Positions 42,308-51,184 of a DNA stretch of 64,000 nucleotides are shown one piece after another. Positions within the stretch are counted from its first letter, which is position 1. The number at the start of each line of letters is the position of its first letter. The position numbers and the translations under genes were made by a program. The notes under the pieces were generated by a model. It saw nothing but the letters and a program-made list of their open reading frames with translations. It was not told where the DNA came from and searched no databases. The DNA comes from Mycolicibacter sp. MU0102 (GTDB lineage: Bacteria > Actinomycetota > Actinomycetes > Mycobacteriales > Mycobacteriaceae), in contig NZ_OY726398.1 in assembly GCF_963378105.1 (NCBI RefSeq), positions 4,712,001-4,776,000 of the forward strand, given 5' to 3'.

Positions 42308-43105
42308 ATGGCCCGGTCCATCCGCATCGCCGTCCAGCTGCAGCCCCAACACACGGCGCACTACAGCGCCATCCGCGATGCGGTCCGGCGTTGCGAGGAC
42401 CTAGGGGTCGACATCGCCTTCAACTGGGACCATTTCTTCCCGCTCTACGGCGACCGCGACGGACCGCACTTCGAGTGCTGGACCATGCTGGCCGCCTGGG
42501 CCGAGCAGACCTCGCGCATCCAGATCGGCGCGCTGGTGTCGTGCAACTCCTATCGCAACCCGGAGCTGCTCGCCGACATGGCCCGCACCGTCGACCACAT
42601 CGGCGACGGCCGACTGATCCTGGGCATCGGCTCGGGCTGGAAGCACCGCGACTACCGGGAATACGGCTACGAGTTCGGCACCGCGGGCAGCCGCCTGGAC
42701 GACCTGGCCGGCGCACTGCCGCGCATCAAAACCCGCCTAGCCCAACTTAATCCGCCGCCCACCCGCGCGATTCCGCTGTTGATCGGGGGTGGCGGCGAGC
42801 GCAAGACGCTGCGCCTTGTGGCCGAGCACGCCGACATGTGGCACAGCTTCGCCGACGCCGACAGCTACCCGCACAAGGCCGCCGTGCTGGCACAGCACTG
42901 CGACGCCATCGGGCGAGACCCCGCCACGATCGAGCACTCGGCGGCACTGGGCGGTGACCAGACCCGCGGCACCGTGGCGGATCTGCTCGCCGAGGCCGAC
43001 GCGTTGACCGGCCTCGGGGTGAGCCTGCTGACCATCGGCAGCAGCGGTCCCGACTACGACCTGACCGCCGCCGAGGCGCTGTGCCGATGGCGCGATCAGC
43101 AATAA
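42308..43105 (+). CDS. LLM-class F420-dependent oxidoreductase, Rv0044c homologue
   Basis: This 265-residue luciferase-like monooxygenase-family protein has the barrel segments IAFNWDHFFPLYG, TSRIQIGALVSCNSYRNPELLADMARTVDHI and RLILGIGSGWKHRDYREYGYEF. That layout is typical of mycobacterial F420-dependent enzymes. The closing strand GVSLLTIGSSGPDYDLT is also typical. It corresponds to Rv0044c. TAAGGT 6 nt upstream could be a -10 box, but the same bases form a Shine-Dalgarno (AAGGTGG), so the leader is ambiguous. Its end overlaps the start of the ABC transporter gene. Confidence 0.87.
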   Translation: MARSIRIAVQLQPQHTAHYSAIRDAVRRCEDLGVDIAFNWDHFFPLYGDRDGPHFECWTMLAAWAEQTSRIQIGALVSCNSYRNPELLADMARTVDHIGDGRLILGIGSGWKHRDYREYGYEFGTAGSRLDDLAGALPRIKTRLAQLNPPPTRAIPLLIGGGGERKTLRLVAEHADMWHSFADADSYPHKAAVLAQHCDAIGRDPATIEHSAALGGDQTRGTVADLLAEADALTGLGVSLLTIGSSGPDYDLTAAEALCRWRDQQ

Positions 43106-44868
43106 GGCTCGCGGCGTTCATCGCCACGTGCATGATCGTGGGCGGTCTGGCGGCGGTGCCGCCAGCCGGGGCCGCCCCGGACCTGTGCACCCCGCCCGGG
43201 GAGCAGGCCGCCGTCGCGTTGCCGGTCAAACTGGCCAACGCCAAACGGCCGCGCGAGGACAAATACACCACGGCCGGCGTCGAGCCGCTGAGTTCGATTG
43301 ACGTGACCAAACTCGGGCTGGGCACCCCCGGGGTACTGACGGTCGGCACGCTGACCGAAAGCCCCCCGACAAACTGCATCAACGCCAAGGGCCGCTACAG
43401 CGGGTTCGACAACGAACTGCTGCGGGCCATCGCCAAGAAGCTGGGCCTGCGGGTGCACTTCGTCGGCACCGACTTCTTCGGCCTGCTGGCCCAGGTGGAG
43501 TCGGGACGTTTCGACGTCGGGTCGGCGTCGATCAACGCCACCGACGAGCGCCGCCGCACAGTCGGTTTCACCAACGGCTACGACTTCGGCTACATGGCGC
43601 TGGTGGTCCCGGCTGGATCGGGGATCACCGGATTCGACGCCCTGGCCGGCGGCCAGCGCATCGCGGTGGTCCAGGGCACCGTCGAAGACGCCTACGCCGT
43701 CGACGCCCTGGAAGTCGAACCGGTGCGGTTCCCCGACTCGGTCACGCTGTACGCCAGCCTGAAGAGCCGCCAGGTCGACGCCTGGGTGGCGCCGTCGCTC
43801 ACCGCGCTGAACCTGTTGAAGCCGGGCGATCCGGCGCAGATCGTCGGCTACACCTTCAGCCCGGCCGGCTTCGAGGCATACGCGGTGGCCAAAGGGAACC
43901 AGGCGCTGATCTCGGCGCTGAACTCCGGCCTGGACGCTGTCATCGAAGACGGCACCTGGCCACAGCTGTTCACCGACTGGGTGCCGCGGCCGCTGCCACC
44001 AGACTGGCAGCCGGGTTCCAAGTCGGCAGCCACCCCGCATCTGCCGGACTTCGCGGCGATAGCGGCCCGGCATCACCGGCCCGAGTCGGAGCCGTACACG
44101 CCCAAATCGACGCTGGCACAGCTACGCGACTCGTTCTTCGACTGGCAGTTGTACCGGCGCGCCCTGCCCGACCTGCTCAAGACCGGCCTGCCCAACACGC
44201 TGCTGCTCACCGTGAGCGGCGGCGCGATCGGTTTGGTGGCGGGGCTGGGGCTGGCCGTGGCCGGAATCTCGCGGACCCGGTGGCTGCGCTGGCCGGCGCG
44301 GATCTACACCGACATCTTCCGGGGACTGCCCGAGGTACTGATCATCCTGCTCATCGGTCTGGCGGTCGGGCCACTGGTGGGCGGCCTGACGCACAACAAT
44401 CCGTACCCGCTGGGGATCGCGGCCCTGGGGCTGACCGCCGCGGCCTACATCGGGGAAATCTTGCGCTCGGGCATCCAAAGTGTGGAGTCCGGCCAGCTGG
44501 AAGCCTCGCGTGCACTGGGTTTCGGCTACCCGGCCGCGATGCGACTGGTGGTGATCCCGCAGGGCATCCGGCGGGTGCTGCCGGCGCTGGTCAACCAGTT
44601 CATCGCCCTGCTCAAAGCGTCGGCGCTGCTGTACTTCCTCGGCCTGGTCGCCGGTCAGCGGGAGTTGTTCCAGGTGGGCCGCGACTTCAACGCCCAGACC
44701 GGCAGTCTCTCCCCCTTGGTGGCCGCCGGCATTCTTTACCTGGCCCTGACCATTCCGCTAACCCACCTGGTGAACGTCGTCGATCATCGGCTGCGGCGCG
44801 GCAGGCCCCCCGAAGCCGATGATTCGGTCGAGCTGAGCCCGGCGATCTCCAGTCAGGAGATGACGTGA
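43087..44868 (+). CDS. Amino-acid ABC transporter: substrate-binding protein fused to permease
   Basis: This 593-residue fusion has a signal peptide (AAFIATCMIVGGLAAVPPAGAA) and a family 3 solute-binding domain to about residue 320 (VGTLTESPPTNC, GRYSGFDNELLRAIAKKLGL, VESGRFDVGSASINATDERR). A BPD-type permease domain follows with about five membrane helices and the EAA loop EASRALGFGYPAAMRLVVIPQG, which contacts the ATPase. It belongs to polar amino-acid importers (glutamine/glutamate class). Binding proteins are usually separate in actinobacteria, so the fusion fixes one receptor per channel. ATG 43087 or GTG 43081 are both possible; each overlaps the preceding gene. The stop overlaps the ATPase start by 4 nt. 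Confidence 0.9.
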   Translation: MARSAIRLAAFIATCMIVGGLAAVPPAGAAPDLCTPPGEQAAVALPVKLANAKRPREDKYTTAGVEPLSSIDVTKLGLGTPGVLTVGTLTESPPTNCINAKGRYSGFDNELLRAIAKKLGLRVHFVGTDFFGLLAQVESGRFDVGSASINATDERRRTVGFTNGYDFGYMALVVPAGSGITGFDALAGGQRIAVVQGTVEDAYAVDALEVEPVRFPDSVTLYASLKSRQVDAWVAPSLTALNLLKPGDPAQIVGYTFSPAGFEAYAVAKGNQALISALNSGLDAVIEDGTWPQLFTDWVPRPLPPDWQPGSKSAATPHLPDFAAIAARHHRPESEPYTPKSTLAQLRDSFFDWQLYRRALPDLLKTGLPNTLLLTVSGGAIGLVAGLGLAVAGISRTRWLRWPARIYTDIFRGLPEVLIILLIGLAVGPLVGGLTHNNPYPLGIAALGLTAAAYIGEILRSGIQSVESGQLEASRALGFGYPAAMRLVVIPQGIRRVLPALVNQFIALLKASALLYFLGLVAGQRELFQVGRDFNAQTGSLSPLVAAGILYLALTIPLTHLVNVVDHRLRRGRPPEADDSVELSPAISSQEMT

Positions 44869-45611
44869 GCGCCCCCGCAGCCCGCGAGCCGGTGTCGCTG
44901 GCGGCCAAAGAGATCCAGTTGTCTTTCGGCAAGAACCAGGTGCTGCGCGGAGTCGACCTCGACGTGCCCGCGGGCGCCACCGCCGCGGTGATCGGCCCCT
45001 CCGGGTCAGGTAAGTCGACGATGCTGCGCACCTTGAACCGGCTCCACGAACCCGACGCCGGCGACGTCCTGCTGGGCGGCCGATCGGTGCTGGGCGACGA
45101 CCCCGACGAGCTGCGTCAGCGGATCGGGATGGTGTTCCAGCATTTCAATCTGTTCCCGCACCGCAGCGTGCTGGACAACATCACGCTGGCTCCGCGCAAG
45201 CTGCGCGGGATGTCCGACGACGCCGCCCGCGAGCTCGCGCTGAGCCTGCTGGACCGGGTCGGGCTGAGGAACAAGGCCACGTCCCGCCCGTCGGCGCTCT
45301 CCGGCGGCCAGCAGCAACGGGTGGCGATCGCCCGCGCGCTGGCGATGCAGCCGCAGGTGATGCTCTTCGACGAAGCCACCTCGGCGCTGGATCCGGAGTT
45401 GGTCAAAGGGATCCTGGCGTTGATCGCCGAACTCGGGGCCGATGGCATGACGATGGTGGTGGTCACCCACGAGATGGGCTTCGCTCGCTCAGCCGCGAAC
45501 ACGGTGGTCTTCATGGACCGGGGCAAGGTCGTGGAGTCCGGTCCGCCCGATCAGATCTTCGACAACGCCGAGACGCAGCGACTGCAGAAGTTTCTCTCCC
45601 AGGTGTTGTGA
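44865..45611 (+). CDS. Amino-acid ABC transporter ATP-binding protein
   Basis: The 248-residue ATPase has Walker A GPSGSGKSTMLRTLNRL, Q-loop VFQHFNLFPHRSVLDNI, signature LSGGQQQRVAIARAL, Walker B VMLFDEATSALDP and switch His in VVTHEMGFA, all intact. The layout is that of GlnQ/polar amino-acid importers. GTG 44865 overlaps the permease TGA (GTGA), so the two are coupled and form a two-gene import system. The substrate is not defined by sequence. Confidence 0.94.
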   Translation: MSAPAAREPVSLAAKEIQLSFGKNQVLRGVDLDVPAGATAAVIGPSGSGKSTMLRTLNRLHEPDAGDVLLGGRSVLGDDPDELRQRIGMVFQHFNLFPHRSVLDNITLAPRKLRGMSDDAARELALSLLDRVGLRNKATSRPSALSGGQQQRVAIARALAMQPQVMLFDEATSALDPELVKGILALIAELGADGMTMVVVTHEMGFARSAANTVVFMDRGKVVESGPPDQIFDNAETQRLQKFLSQVL

Positions 45612-45654
45612 CAGCAACCTGCACGAGTTGTCAACCCTCTTTACAGTCACCGGT

Positions 45655-45660
45655 TAGACT
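45655..45660 (+). promoter_or_regulatory. Putative -10 box (TAGACT) of the marR gene, with nearby GTTGtCAAC palindrome
   Basis: TAGACT fits TANNNT and ends 8 nt before ATG 45669. A small palindrome GTTGTCAAC (45627-45635) lies about 20 bp upstream and could be an operator for autoregulation. Confidence 0.35.
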
Positions 45661-45668
45661 GGCGAACT

Positions 45669-46181
45669 ATGACGGACAGCAAGGCCGATACGCCGCAGGT
45701 GACGGCGATCGCAGAAGGCTTGCACCGTTCGCTGTCCAAACTGTTTTCGATCCTGCGGCGCGGTGACATCAGCGGAGGCACCCCCACTGGCGAACTCACG
45801 CTGGCCCAGCTGTCGATCCTGATCACGCTGCTGGATCGGGGCCCGATCCGGATGACCGAGCTGGCCGCCCACGAGCGGGTCCGCACCCCCACCACCACGG
45901 TGGCGATCCGCCGCCTGGAGAAGATCGGCCTGGTCAAGCGCAGCCGCGACCCCTCGGATCTGCGGGCCGTGCTGGTCGACATCACCCCCGAAGGACTGGC
46001 GAGCCACCGCGAGTCGCTGGCAAACCGGCACGCGGCGCTGGCGGCGATGCTGAACAAGCTCAGCCAAGAAGAACTCGACCTGCTGACTCGGGCACTCGAG
46101 CCCCTGGAGCGACTGGCCACCTGTGATGGTGTCGAACCGGCAGCCGCCGGCGATGCGGGCTGCCCCATGGATTGCGGTTGA
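45669..46181 (+). CDS. MarR-family transcriptional regulator, Rv0042c homologue
   Basis: The 170-residue regulator has the MarR winged helix: LTLAQLSILITLLDRGPIRMTELAAHERVRTPTTTVAIRRLEKIGLVKRSRDPSDLRAVLVDITPEG. The DPSDLRAVLV wing is diagnostic. It corresponds to Rv0042c. The TGA stop overlaps the ATG of the SDR gene by one base (TGATG), so the two are translationally coupled and the SDR is a likely regulon member. Mycobacterial MarR proteins respond to phenolic or lipophilic ligands; the ligand here is unknown. Confidence 0.92.
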   Translation: MTDSKADTPQVTAIAEGLHRSLSKLFSILRRGDISGGTPTGELTLAQLSILITLLDRGPIRMTELAAHERVRTPTTTVAIRRLEKIGLVKRSRDPSDLRAVLVDITPEGLASHRESLANRHAALAAMLNKLSQEELDLLTRALEPLERLATCDGVEPAAAGDAGCPMDCG

Positions 46182-46846
46182 TGCCGACTGCCCTGATCAC
46201 CGGAGCCGGCGGCGGTATCGGTTCGGCGATAGCGGCAGCGTTGGCGCCCACCCACACCCTGTTGCTGGCCGGTCGGCCGTCAGCGCGTCTGGACGCGGTG
46301 GCCGAGCGGCTCGGCGCCACCACCTGGCCGCTCGACTTGGCCGACATCGACGGGATCGACGCCGCCACCGAGGTCGTCGACGAACTCGACGTCCTGGTGC
46401 ACAACGCCGGGGTAATGCTGCCCGGTGCTGCCGGCGAGTCCTACATCGAAGAGTGGCGGGCCACCTTCGAGGTGAACGTGTTCGGGGCTGTGGCCCTGAC
46501 GCTAGCTCTGTTGCCCGCGTTGCGGGCGGCCCGCGGCCAGGTGGTCTTCATCAACTCCGGTGCCGGGCAACGGGTTTCTCCGGGCATGGCGTCGTATTCG
46601 GCGAGCAAGTTCGCGCTGCGGGCGTTCGCCGATTCCCTGCGCAGTGACGAGCCCGCGCTACGGGTCACCACGGTCTACCCGGGCCGGGTCGACACCGACA
46701 TGCAGCAAGATCTGGTCGCCTACGAGGGTGGCGAGTACGACCCGGCCCGATTCCTGCGCCCCGACACCGTCGCCGAAGTGGTAGCCGGCGCAATCCGCAC
46801 CCCCGCCGAGGCACAGCTGCAAGAAGTAGTGGTCCGGCCGCGCTGA
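46181..46846 (+). CDS. Short-chain dehydrogenase/reductase (SDR)
   Basis: This 221-residue classical SDR has the NAD(P) turn TALITGAGGGIGSAIAAAL, NAG in VLVHNAGVM, catalytic Ser in INSGAG and YSASK (YxxxK) at the active site. The absence of an acidic residue after the second strand (LLLAGRPSARLD) suggests NADP. It is coupled to marR upstream, which probably controls it. The substrate is unknown. It ends 1 bp from the convergent adenylyl cyclase gene. Confidence 0.92.
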   Translation: MPTALITGAGGGIGSAIAAALAPTHTLLLAGRPSARLDAVAERLGATTWPLDLADIDGIDAATEVVDELDVLVHNAGVMLPGAAGESYIEEWRATFEVNVFGAVALTLALLPALRAARGQVVFINSGAGQRVSPGMASYSASKFALRAFADSLRSDEPALRVTTVYPGRVDTDMQQDLVAYEGGEYDPARFLRPDTVAEVVAGAIRTPAEAQLQEVVVRPR

Positions 46847-46847
46847 G

Positions 46848-47984
46848 CTATCCGGTTTCCTGCCGCCGTACCCGGAACAACTTGGTCTCGCCCTCCACAC
46901 CCTTGAGTGCACGGGTTCCGACAAACGACCAGGCATACCCCGGTACCTCACCGATGGCCTCGCGGGCCGCGCCCTCCGTCATGACCTCGCCGGGCTCGGC
47001 GACGCTGGTGACCCGGCTCGCGACGTTCACCGGGCTGCCGAACCAATCCCGGGCTCGGCTCACCGCCCAGCCCGACGCGATACCGGCCCGCAGCTGCGGC
47101 AGGTCGGGGTTGTCGGCGGCGCGGTCCAGAAGCTGTAGCGTGGCGCCGAGCAGCTTCGCGGCGTCGGACGACACCAGCATCACCGCATCGCCGATCGTCT
47201 TGACCAGCCGCACCGGAGGGTTGACCACCTCGTGCGCCAGATCGGCAAGGCGCTCAACGAGTCCCACCAGCTCCTCGGGCGGTATCGCCTCGCCCAGTCG
47301 GGTGAATCCGACCATGTCGGCGAAGGCCACCGCGAGCTGCCGCGCCCCGGGCAGCGCCACCCCGGCCGCCCGCTCGGTGGCGTTGACCTCCTCACCTTCC
47401 AGCACCCGCCGCAGCTGGACAAACAGAATGTCGCGAATCATGTCTCCCAACAAAGGGATAACAGTTCGCACGATCTCCTCGTGGGCTTTGGCGACCTCGA
47501 GCTCGGTCAGGCCCGGCCGCATGATCGCCGAAATGGTGCTGTACCGGAACGCCGGAACCGCCCGGGAAATGCCCTCGGAAAGCCGGCGGATCATCAGCAG
47601 CACCTGGCCCGGGTCCAGTCCGGCCCCGACCAGTTGCTGCAATCGCACGGCGGCCTCACCGTCGGCCCGCAAAAGCAAGGCCGCATCGGGATCATCCAAC
47701 CGCGGCAGCCCCAACGCACGTTCGATGCCCTGCAACAGGGCCAGATCAATGCCGTGGTCGGCGCTGACCGCACGTTCTGACACGTATTTGCCGTCGTTGC
47801 CCAACGCACGATGCGCCGGCATCAGCATCGGCGCCACCTCGGCCCGGATCTGATCCAGTCCGAAGCCCTGCTCCAGCAACCAGACCACCAGCTCGGCACG
47901 CTCCTCGCGGGCACTGGCGTCAAGACCGTCGAACAGCCCCAGCTCCGCCAGCGTCTCGTGGAATGTTCCGCTCTCGGCCCACAT
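46848..47984 (-). CDS. Class III adenylate cyclase with N-terminal regulatory domain (Rv2212-like)
   Basis: This 378-residue protein makes cAMP from ATP. The N-terminal ~200 residues form an all-helical regulatory domain of the Rv1264/Rv2212 type (ELGLFDGLDASAREERAELVVWLLEQGF). The C-terminal catalytic domain has the metal Asp in AFADMVGFTRLGE, the Lys and Asp of KTIGDAVMLVS, and the Asn/Arg transition-state pair in GSPVNVASRV. Its length equals that recalled for Rv2212. No membrane helix is seen; Rv1264-type enzymes are pH-sensitive through the N-domain. GAGG lies 8-9 nt before ATG 47984. Confidence 0.92.
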   Translation of the reverse strand: MWAESGTFHETLAELGLFDGLDASAREERAELVVWLLEQGFGLDQIRAEVAPMLMPAHRALGNDGKYVSERAVSADHGIDLALLQGIERALGLPRLDDPDAALLLRADGEAAVRLQQLVGAGLDPGQVLLMIRRLSEGISRAVPAFRYSTISAIMRPGLTELEVAKAHEEIVRTVIPLLGDMIRDILFVQLRRVLEGEEVNATERAAGVALPGARQLAVAFADMVGFTRLGEAIPPEELVGLVERLADLAHEVVNPPVRLVKTIGDAVMLVSSDAAKLLGATLQLLDRAADNPDLPQLRAGIASGWAVSRARDWFGSPVNVASRVTSVAEPGEVMTEGAAREAIGEVPGYAWSFVGTRALKGVEGETKLFRVRRQETG

Positions 47985-48091
47985 GCTGTCGCCTCAAATC
48001 ATTGCCACACCGCCAGGTTGACCGGCCATCCGGACCCCGGGGGCACCTGCAGGAAGGGGTGGTCCGGCCGCGCTGATCCGGTTGATTCGGG

Positions 48092-48763
48092 TCAGCCGAT
48101 GATTCCCGCCCGGACCTGGTCGGCGACCTTGAGCGCCTGATCGGACACGATCCCACTGCTGCACACCAGAACCTCGATGGCCGCGTTGGACTTTCCGGTG
48201 ATCACGTGCGAGCACGTCGAGTGGTCTGACACCCGGTTGGTGCGCACCGCGAAGCCGTCGCCGGCCTCCGCCGGCGTCTGCACGTACCACTGCTCATCGT
48301 CCTGTCCGGGCAGCGTCAGGTTGACTTGGTCGCCGGCGCAGTTCTGCCAAGACTGTGCGGTCTCGCTCACGAAGTCCGACGCGGCCTCCTCGGTGGGGAA
48401 CGCCGCGATCACCGTCGTCACCCGCACCCGAACCGGACCGGTCACATCGCTGGTGAGGGTCTGAAGGTCGATTCCGCGGAATGAACTGCCGCCGTACGTC
48501 GATTCGGTTGCGGGATAGACCGCCCCGACACAGCCCTTCTCAATGGACTTGTAGTTCCGCAGCCCGTTGGAATGGTCGGTGACCGTCAGCGACGGATTCC
48601 GCAGTCCCGGACCCGCGAAGATGCTGTTGAGCGAAGCCGGGTCGGGCTGCAGGGCCGCGAGGTCACCGGCTTCGACCGGAGCGGCGATGGCCGGTGCCGC
48701 AAGCAACAGCCCGGCCGCGGCGATACCGGCGGCGAATATGCCCAGGGTGTGCGAATTGCGCAT
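48092..48763 (-). CDS. Secreted PknH-type sensor-domain protein
   Basis: From ATG 48763 (MRNSHTLGIFAAG) the product is 223 residues with a cleavable signal (AAGLLLAAPAIAAP). The sensor domain has four Cys: EKGCVGAVYP, QNCAGDQ, STCSHVI and VLVCSSG. The Cys-(A/V)-V-Y start of the domain groups it with the genes at 48806 and 49624. AAAGG 10-14 nt before ATG 48763 supports that start; ATG 48781 is in frame. It follows the next sensor gene by 42 bp in the same direction, so the two form one unit. The function is unknown; ligand binding in the periplasm is inferred from PknH. Confidence 0.74.
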   Translation of the reverse strand: MRNSHTLGIFAAGIAAAGLLLAAPAIAAPVEAGDLAALQPDPASLNSIFAGPGLRNPSLTVTDHSNGLRNYKSIEKGCVGAVYPATESTYGGSSFRGIDLQTLTSDVTGPVRVRVTTVIAAFPTEEAASDFVSETAQSWQNCAGDQVNLTLPGQDDEQWYVQTPAEAGDGFAVRTNRVSDHSTCSHVITGKSNAAIEVLVCSSGIVSDQALKVADQVRAGIIG

Positions 48764-48805
48764 GGAGAGCTGACCTTTCATCGACGTGGTTCGAGAGGGC
48801 TGGAG

Positions 48806-49468
48806 CTAGGCGAGGTTGCGAACAATCTGCGAACGCAAGCTGCGTCCCTTACCGCCAGGGTTGGTGTCGGTGCACAGTCGGACATCGACGACGTAGTTGC
48901 TCTTGGCCTGCAGCACCCGCTCGCAGCCGGCGGTGCCCTTCATGGGATTTGCGAACAGGGTGGCGAACAGCTCCAGTCCGCCCGCGGTGACGACCCCGGC
49001 CTTGACGTCGGAAGTCAGGCCGTTGGCGTATTCGGCGGTCAACGGAGTCCCCTTGCAGCTCTTCCAGATGGCGGCCTGATCGTTGAGGTAGGTCTGCGCG
49101 GCTTTGGCGTCGGGGAATTCGGCGACGGCCTGAACCACGTTGGGGTTCACCTCGCCACCGGGCTCCCGAAGGGTCTGCACGATGAAGTCGGTGTAGCCCG
49201 AGCCGTCGTAAGCCGCTGCCGAGCCGGGCGAATACACCGCCGTACAGTTCGACGGGGTGGTGGTCGGCGTGCTCAGGGGCTGGGTGCCGGATTCGGAACT
49301 GATTACCTGCATCGTGGTGTCCAGCCGCTGGCTGACCTCATCGGCGGGAACCAGCACGTCAGCCAGGTCCACGGCAGTGGGCGCGGCCTGCGCGATCGAG
49401 CCGTCCGCGAGCACCCCGATTAACGCCGCGGCCGAGACTGCCACCACTGGGGCTAGGTGAATTCGCAT
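48806..49468 (-). CDS. Secreted PknH-type sensor-domain protein
   Basis: The 220-residue product has a signal peptide (VVAVSAAALIGVLADGSIAQAAP). The sensor domain follows (VDLADVLVPADEVSQRLDTTMQV) with Cys in SNCTAVYS, WKSCKGT, AGCERVL and RLCTDTN. ATG 49468 is chosen because the signal peptide starts there; the ORF is open upstream but that part is low-complexity and without homology. It is divergent from the paralogue at 49624, across 155 bp. Confidence 0.74.
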   Translation of the reverse strand: MRIHLAPVVAVSAAALIGVLADGSIAQAAPTAVDLADVLVPADEVSQRLDTTMQVISSESGTQPLSTPTTTPSNCTAVYSPGSAAAYDGSGYTDFIVQTLREPGGEVNPNVVQAVAEFPDAKAAQTYLNDQAAIWKSCKGTPLTAEYANGLTSDVKAGVVTAGGLELFATLFANPMKGTAGCERVLQAKSNYVVDVRLCTDTNPGGKGRSLRSQIVRNLA

Positions 49469-49623
49469 CGAAATCCATTCCGTTTCGCCGTGTTGAACTC
49501 CCCTACCGGCGGCTGGGGCTGACCGAATGTTATCCGGTGTTCCGCGCCGAGACCCCTCCGTTGGAGTCCGCAATGTGGTTCCATCGATAACCGAACCGAT
49601 CGACCCAACGTTAAGGACGTGCA

Positions 49624-50346
49624 ATGCAACGGGACGACACCGACCGGAGAATCGGTTACCTTGCGCTCGCAATCGCGACCTGCGCCGCGGGGGCGCTGAC
49701 GGTACTGCCCGCCCTGGCCTCGGCAACCCCGGGCGCGCCGGGCATCGACGACACCACCCCCTCCGCGGACGTCGACCTGGCCGCTCTCCAGCTGACCTCG
49801 GCAGAGGCGTCGCCCATCGTCAAGTGGCCATCGGATCCGCCCGCCGAGTTGACGGTGTACAAGACCGCGACCTCGCCGATCACCGGCGCGGCCAGCACCT
49901 CCGATTCGCAATGCGCCAGCGCGGTCTATGCCGGCCTGGACAAGACCTACGACGGCACTGGCTATACCGGCCTGAACTACCAAGAGCTCACCGGATTCGG
50001 TTCCAAGAACAGCTATTCGGTGATCTCGGTGGCCTCCAGCTACAACGACGAACACGCCGCGGCCAACATGGTGGCCAACACCATTCAGAACTGGACCGAC
50101 TGCAGCCGCAAGAAGGTGACCGGCGACCTCAGCGGCTCCACGCAGACCCGAACCGTCAACAACGTGGTCTCCACCACCGACGACATCTACCTGGTCAACA
50201 ACATCACCGACGACGGCGGCGCCTGCTCGCACGCCATGACGTCGCAGGGCAACGTCGTAGTCGAGGTGTCGGCATGTCGATCCAACATCGGTCTGGTCAA
50301 GCAGAGCCTTCAACTGGCCAACAAGATGCTGGTCAAGCTGCCGTGA
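49624..50346 (+). CDS. Secreted PknH-type sensor-domain protein
   Basis: This 240-residue protein has an N-terminal hydrophobic signal (GYLALAIATCAAGALTVLPALASA) and a sensor domain with Cys in DSQCASAVYA, WTDCSRKK, GACSHAM and VSACRSN. AAGGA lies 7 nt before ATG 49624. The stop overlaps the GTG of the following lipoprotein gene by 4 nt (GTGA), so both are made from one mRNA. It is the first of three plus-strand paralogues in a row. Confidence 0.74.
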   Translation: MQRDDTDRRIGYLALAIATCAAGALTVLPALASATPGAPGIDDTTPSADVDLAALQLTSAEASPIVKWPSDPPAELTVYKTATSPITGAASTSDSQCASAVYAGLDKTYDGTGYTGLNYQELTGFGSKNSYSVISVASSYNDEHAAANMVANTIQNWTDCSRKKVTGDLSGSTQTRTVNNVVSTTDDIYLVNNITDDGGACSHAMTSQGNVVVEVSACRSNIGLVKQSLQLANKMLVKLP

Positions 50347-51158
50347 CGCTCCGACTTATCGCCGGCTGGTGTGTCGGGCTGGCCGCGCTGACCCTCTCCG
50401 GCTGTGCCGGGGACGACCCCGACCAGGACAGCGCCGCCACGGTTGCGCCGGCGGCGGCCGCGGCGGCCCCCAGCGTCCAACCGGATCCGACGGCGCCCGC
50501 CGCTCCGGCCGGTGAGCCAACTGGACAGCCCGCAGCAACCCCGACTCCGGCGGCGGCCGCCGGGCCGCGCTTGGTGACACCGGGCAAGCTTGGCGCTCTG
50601 CTGGTTCCGATCGAGGAGCTCAACAACGTCGTCAGTGCAAAGCTGGGATTCGAAACAGTGTTCACCAGGCCCGGTGCGCCGGCCGGCGGCCTGGGCGACA
50701 AAGCCGGCTGCGCGGTGTTGTTCGGCTCCAACACCGACACCTACGCAGGCGAATACACCGCCTTCCGGCGCCAGAGCGTGCGGGACGGCGAGGACAGCTC
50801 GCAACATTTCGTCGCCCAGGAAGTGGCCGCCTTCGCCGATGTCGCCACCGCGGCCGCGAACTTCGGCCAAACCTTCGACAAGAAGACCCTGGCCGGTTGT
50901 GACGGTGCCGTGGTGCATCGCCAGGGTGACGACGACCGCATCACCTGGCGGCTCAAGCTGACCGACATCACTGCCGACACCGCCCGATGGACGCTGGACC
51001 AGTACGCCGACGGCAAGCCCAACGACTGGACCTGTGCGCATGAGGCGCGGACCCGCAGCAACGTCGAATTCACGGTGACCGTATGCCAATTCGGCAACGC
51101 GGCACCGGCTGCGACAGCGATCGGAAATCAGATCAACGACTGGATTCCCCACCCGTGA
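50343..51158 (+). CDS. Lipoprotein with PknH-type sensor domain
   Basis: This 271-residue protein has a lipobox LSGC (in GLAALTLSGCAGDD), an Ala/Pro-rich linker of about 60 residues and a sensor domain with Cys in KAGCAVLFG, LAGCDGAV, WTCAHEA and TVCQFG. The block DQYADGKPNDWTC matches the lipoprotein at 15009, about 35 kb away, so the two clusters share ancestry. GTG 50343 overlaps the upstream stop. It is probably anchored on the outer face of the inner membrane. The function is unknown. Confidence 0.75.
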   Translation: MTLRLIAGWCVGLAALTLSGCAGDDPDQDSAATVAPAAAAAAPSVQPDPTAPAAPAGEPTGQPAATPTPAAAAGPRLVTPGKLGALLVPIEELNNVVSAKLGFETVFTRPGAPAGGLGDKAGCAVLFGSNTDTYAGEYTAFRRQSVRDGEDSSQHFVAQEVAAFADVATAAANFGQTFDKKTLAGCDGAVVHRQGDDDRITWRLKLTDITADTARWTLDQYADGKPNDWTCAHEARTRSNVEFTVTVCQFGNAAPAATAIGNQINDWIPHP

Positions 51159-51184
51159 CCGGCATGCGAGGAAAGGCGGCAGCG

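Noticed and set aside
49469..49726. Upstream extension of the sensor-domain ORF 48806-49468
   Set aside because: Low-complexity and without signal peptide; the signal peptide starts at ATG 49468.
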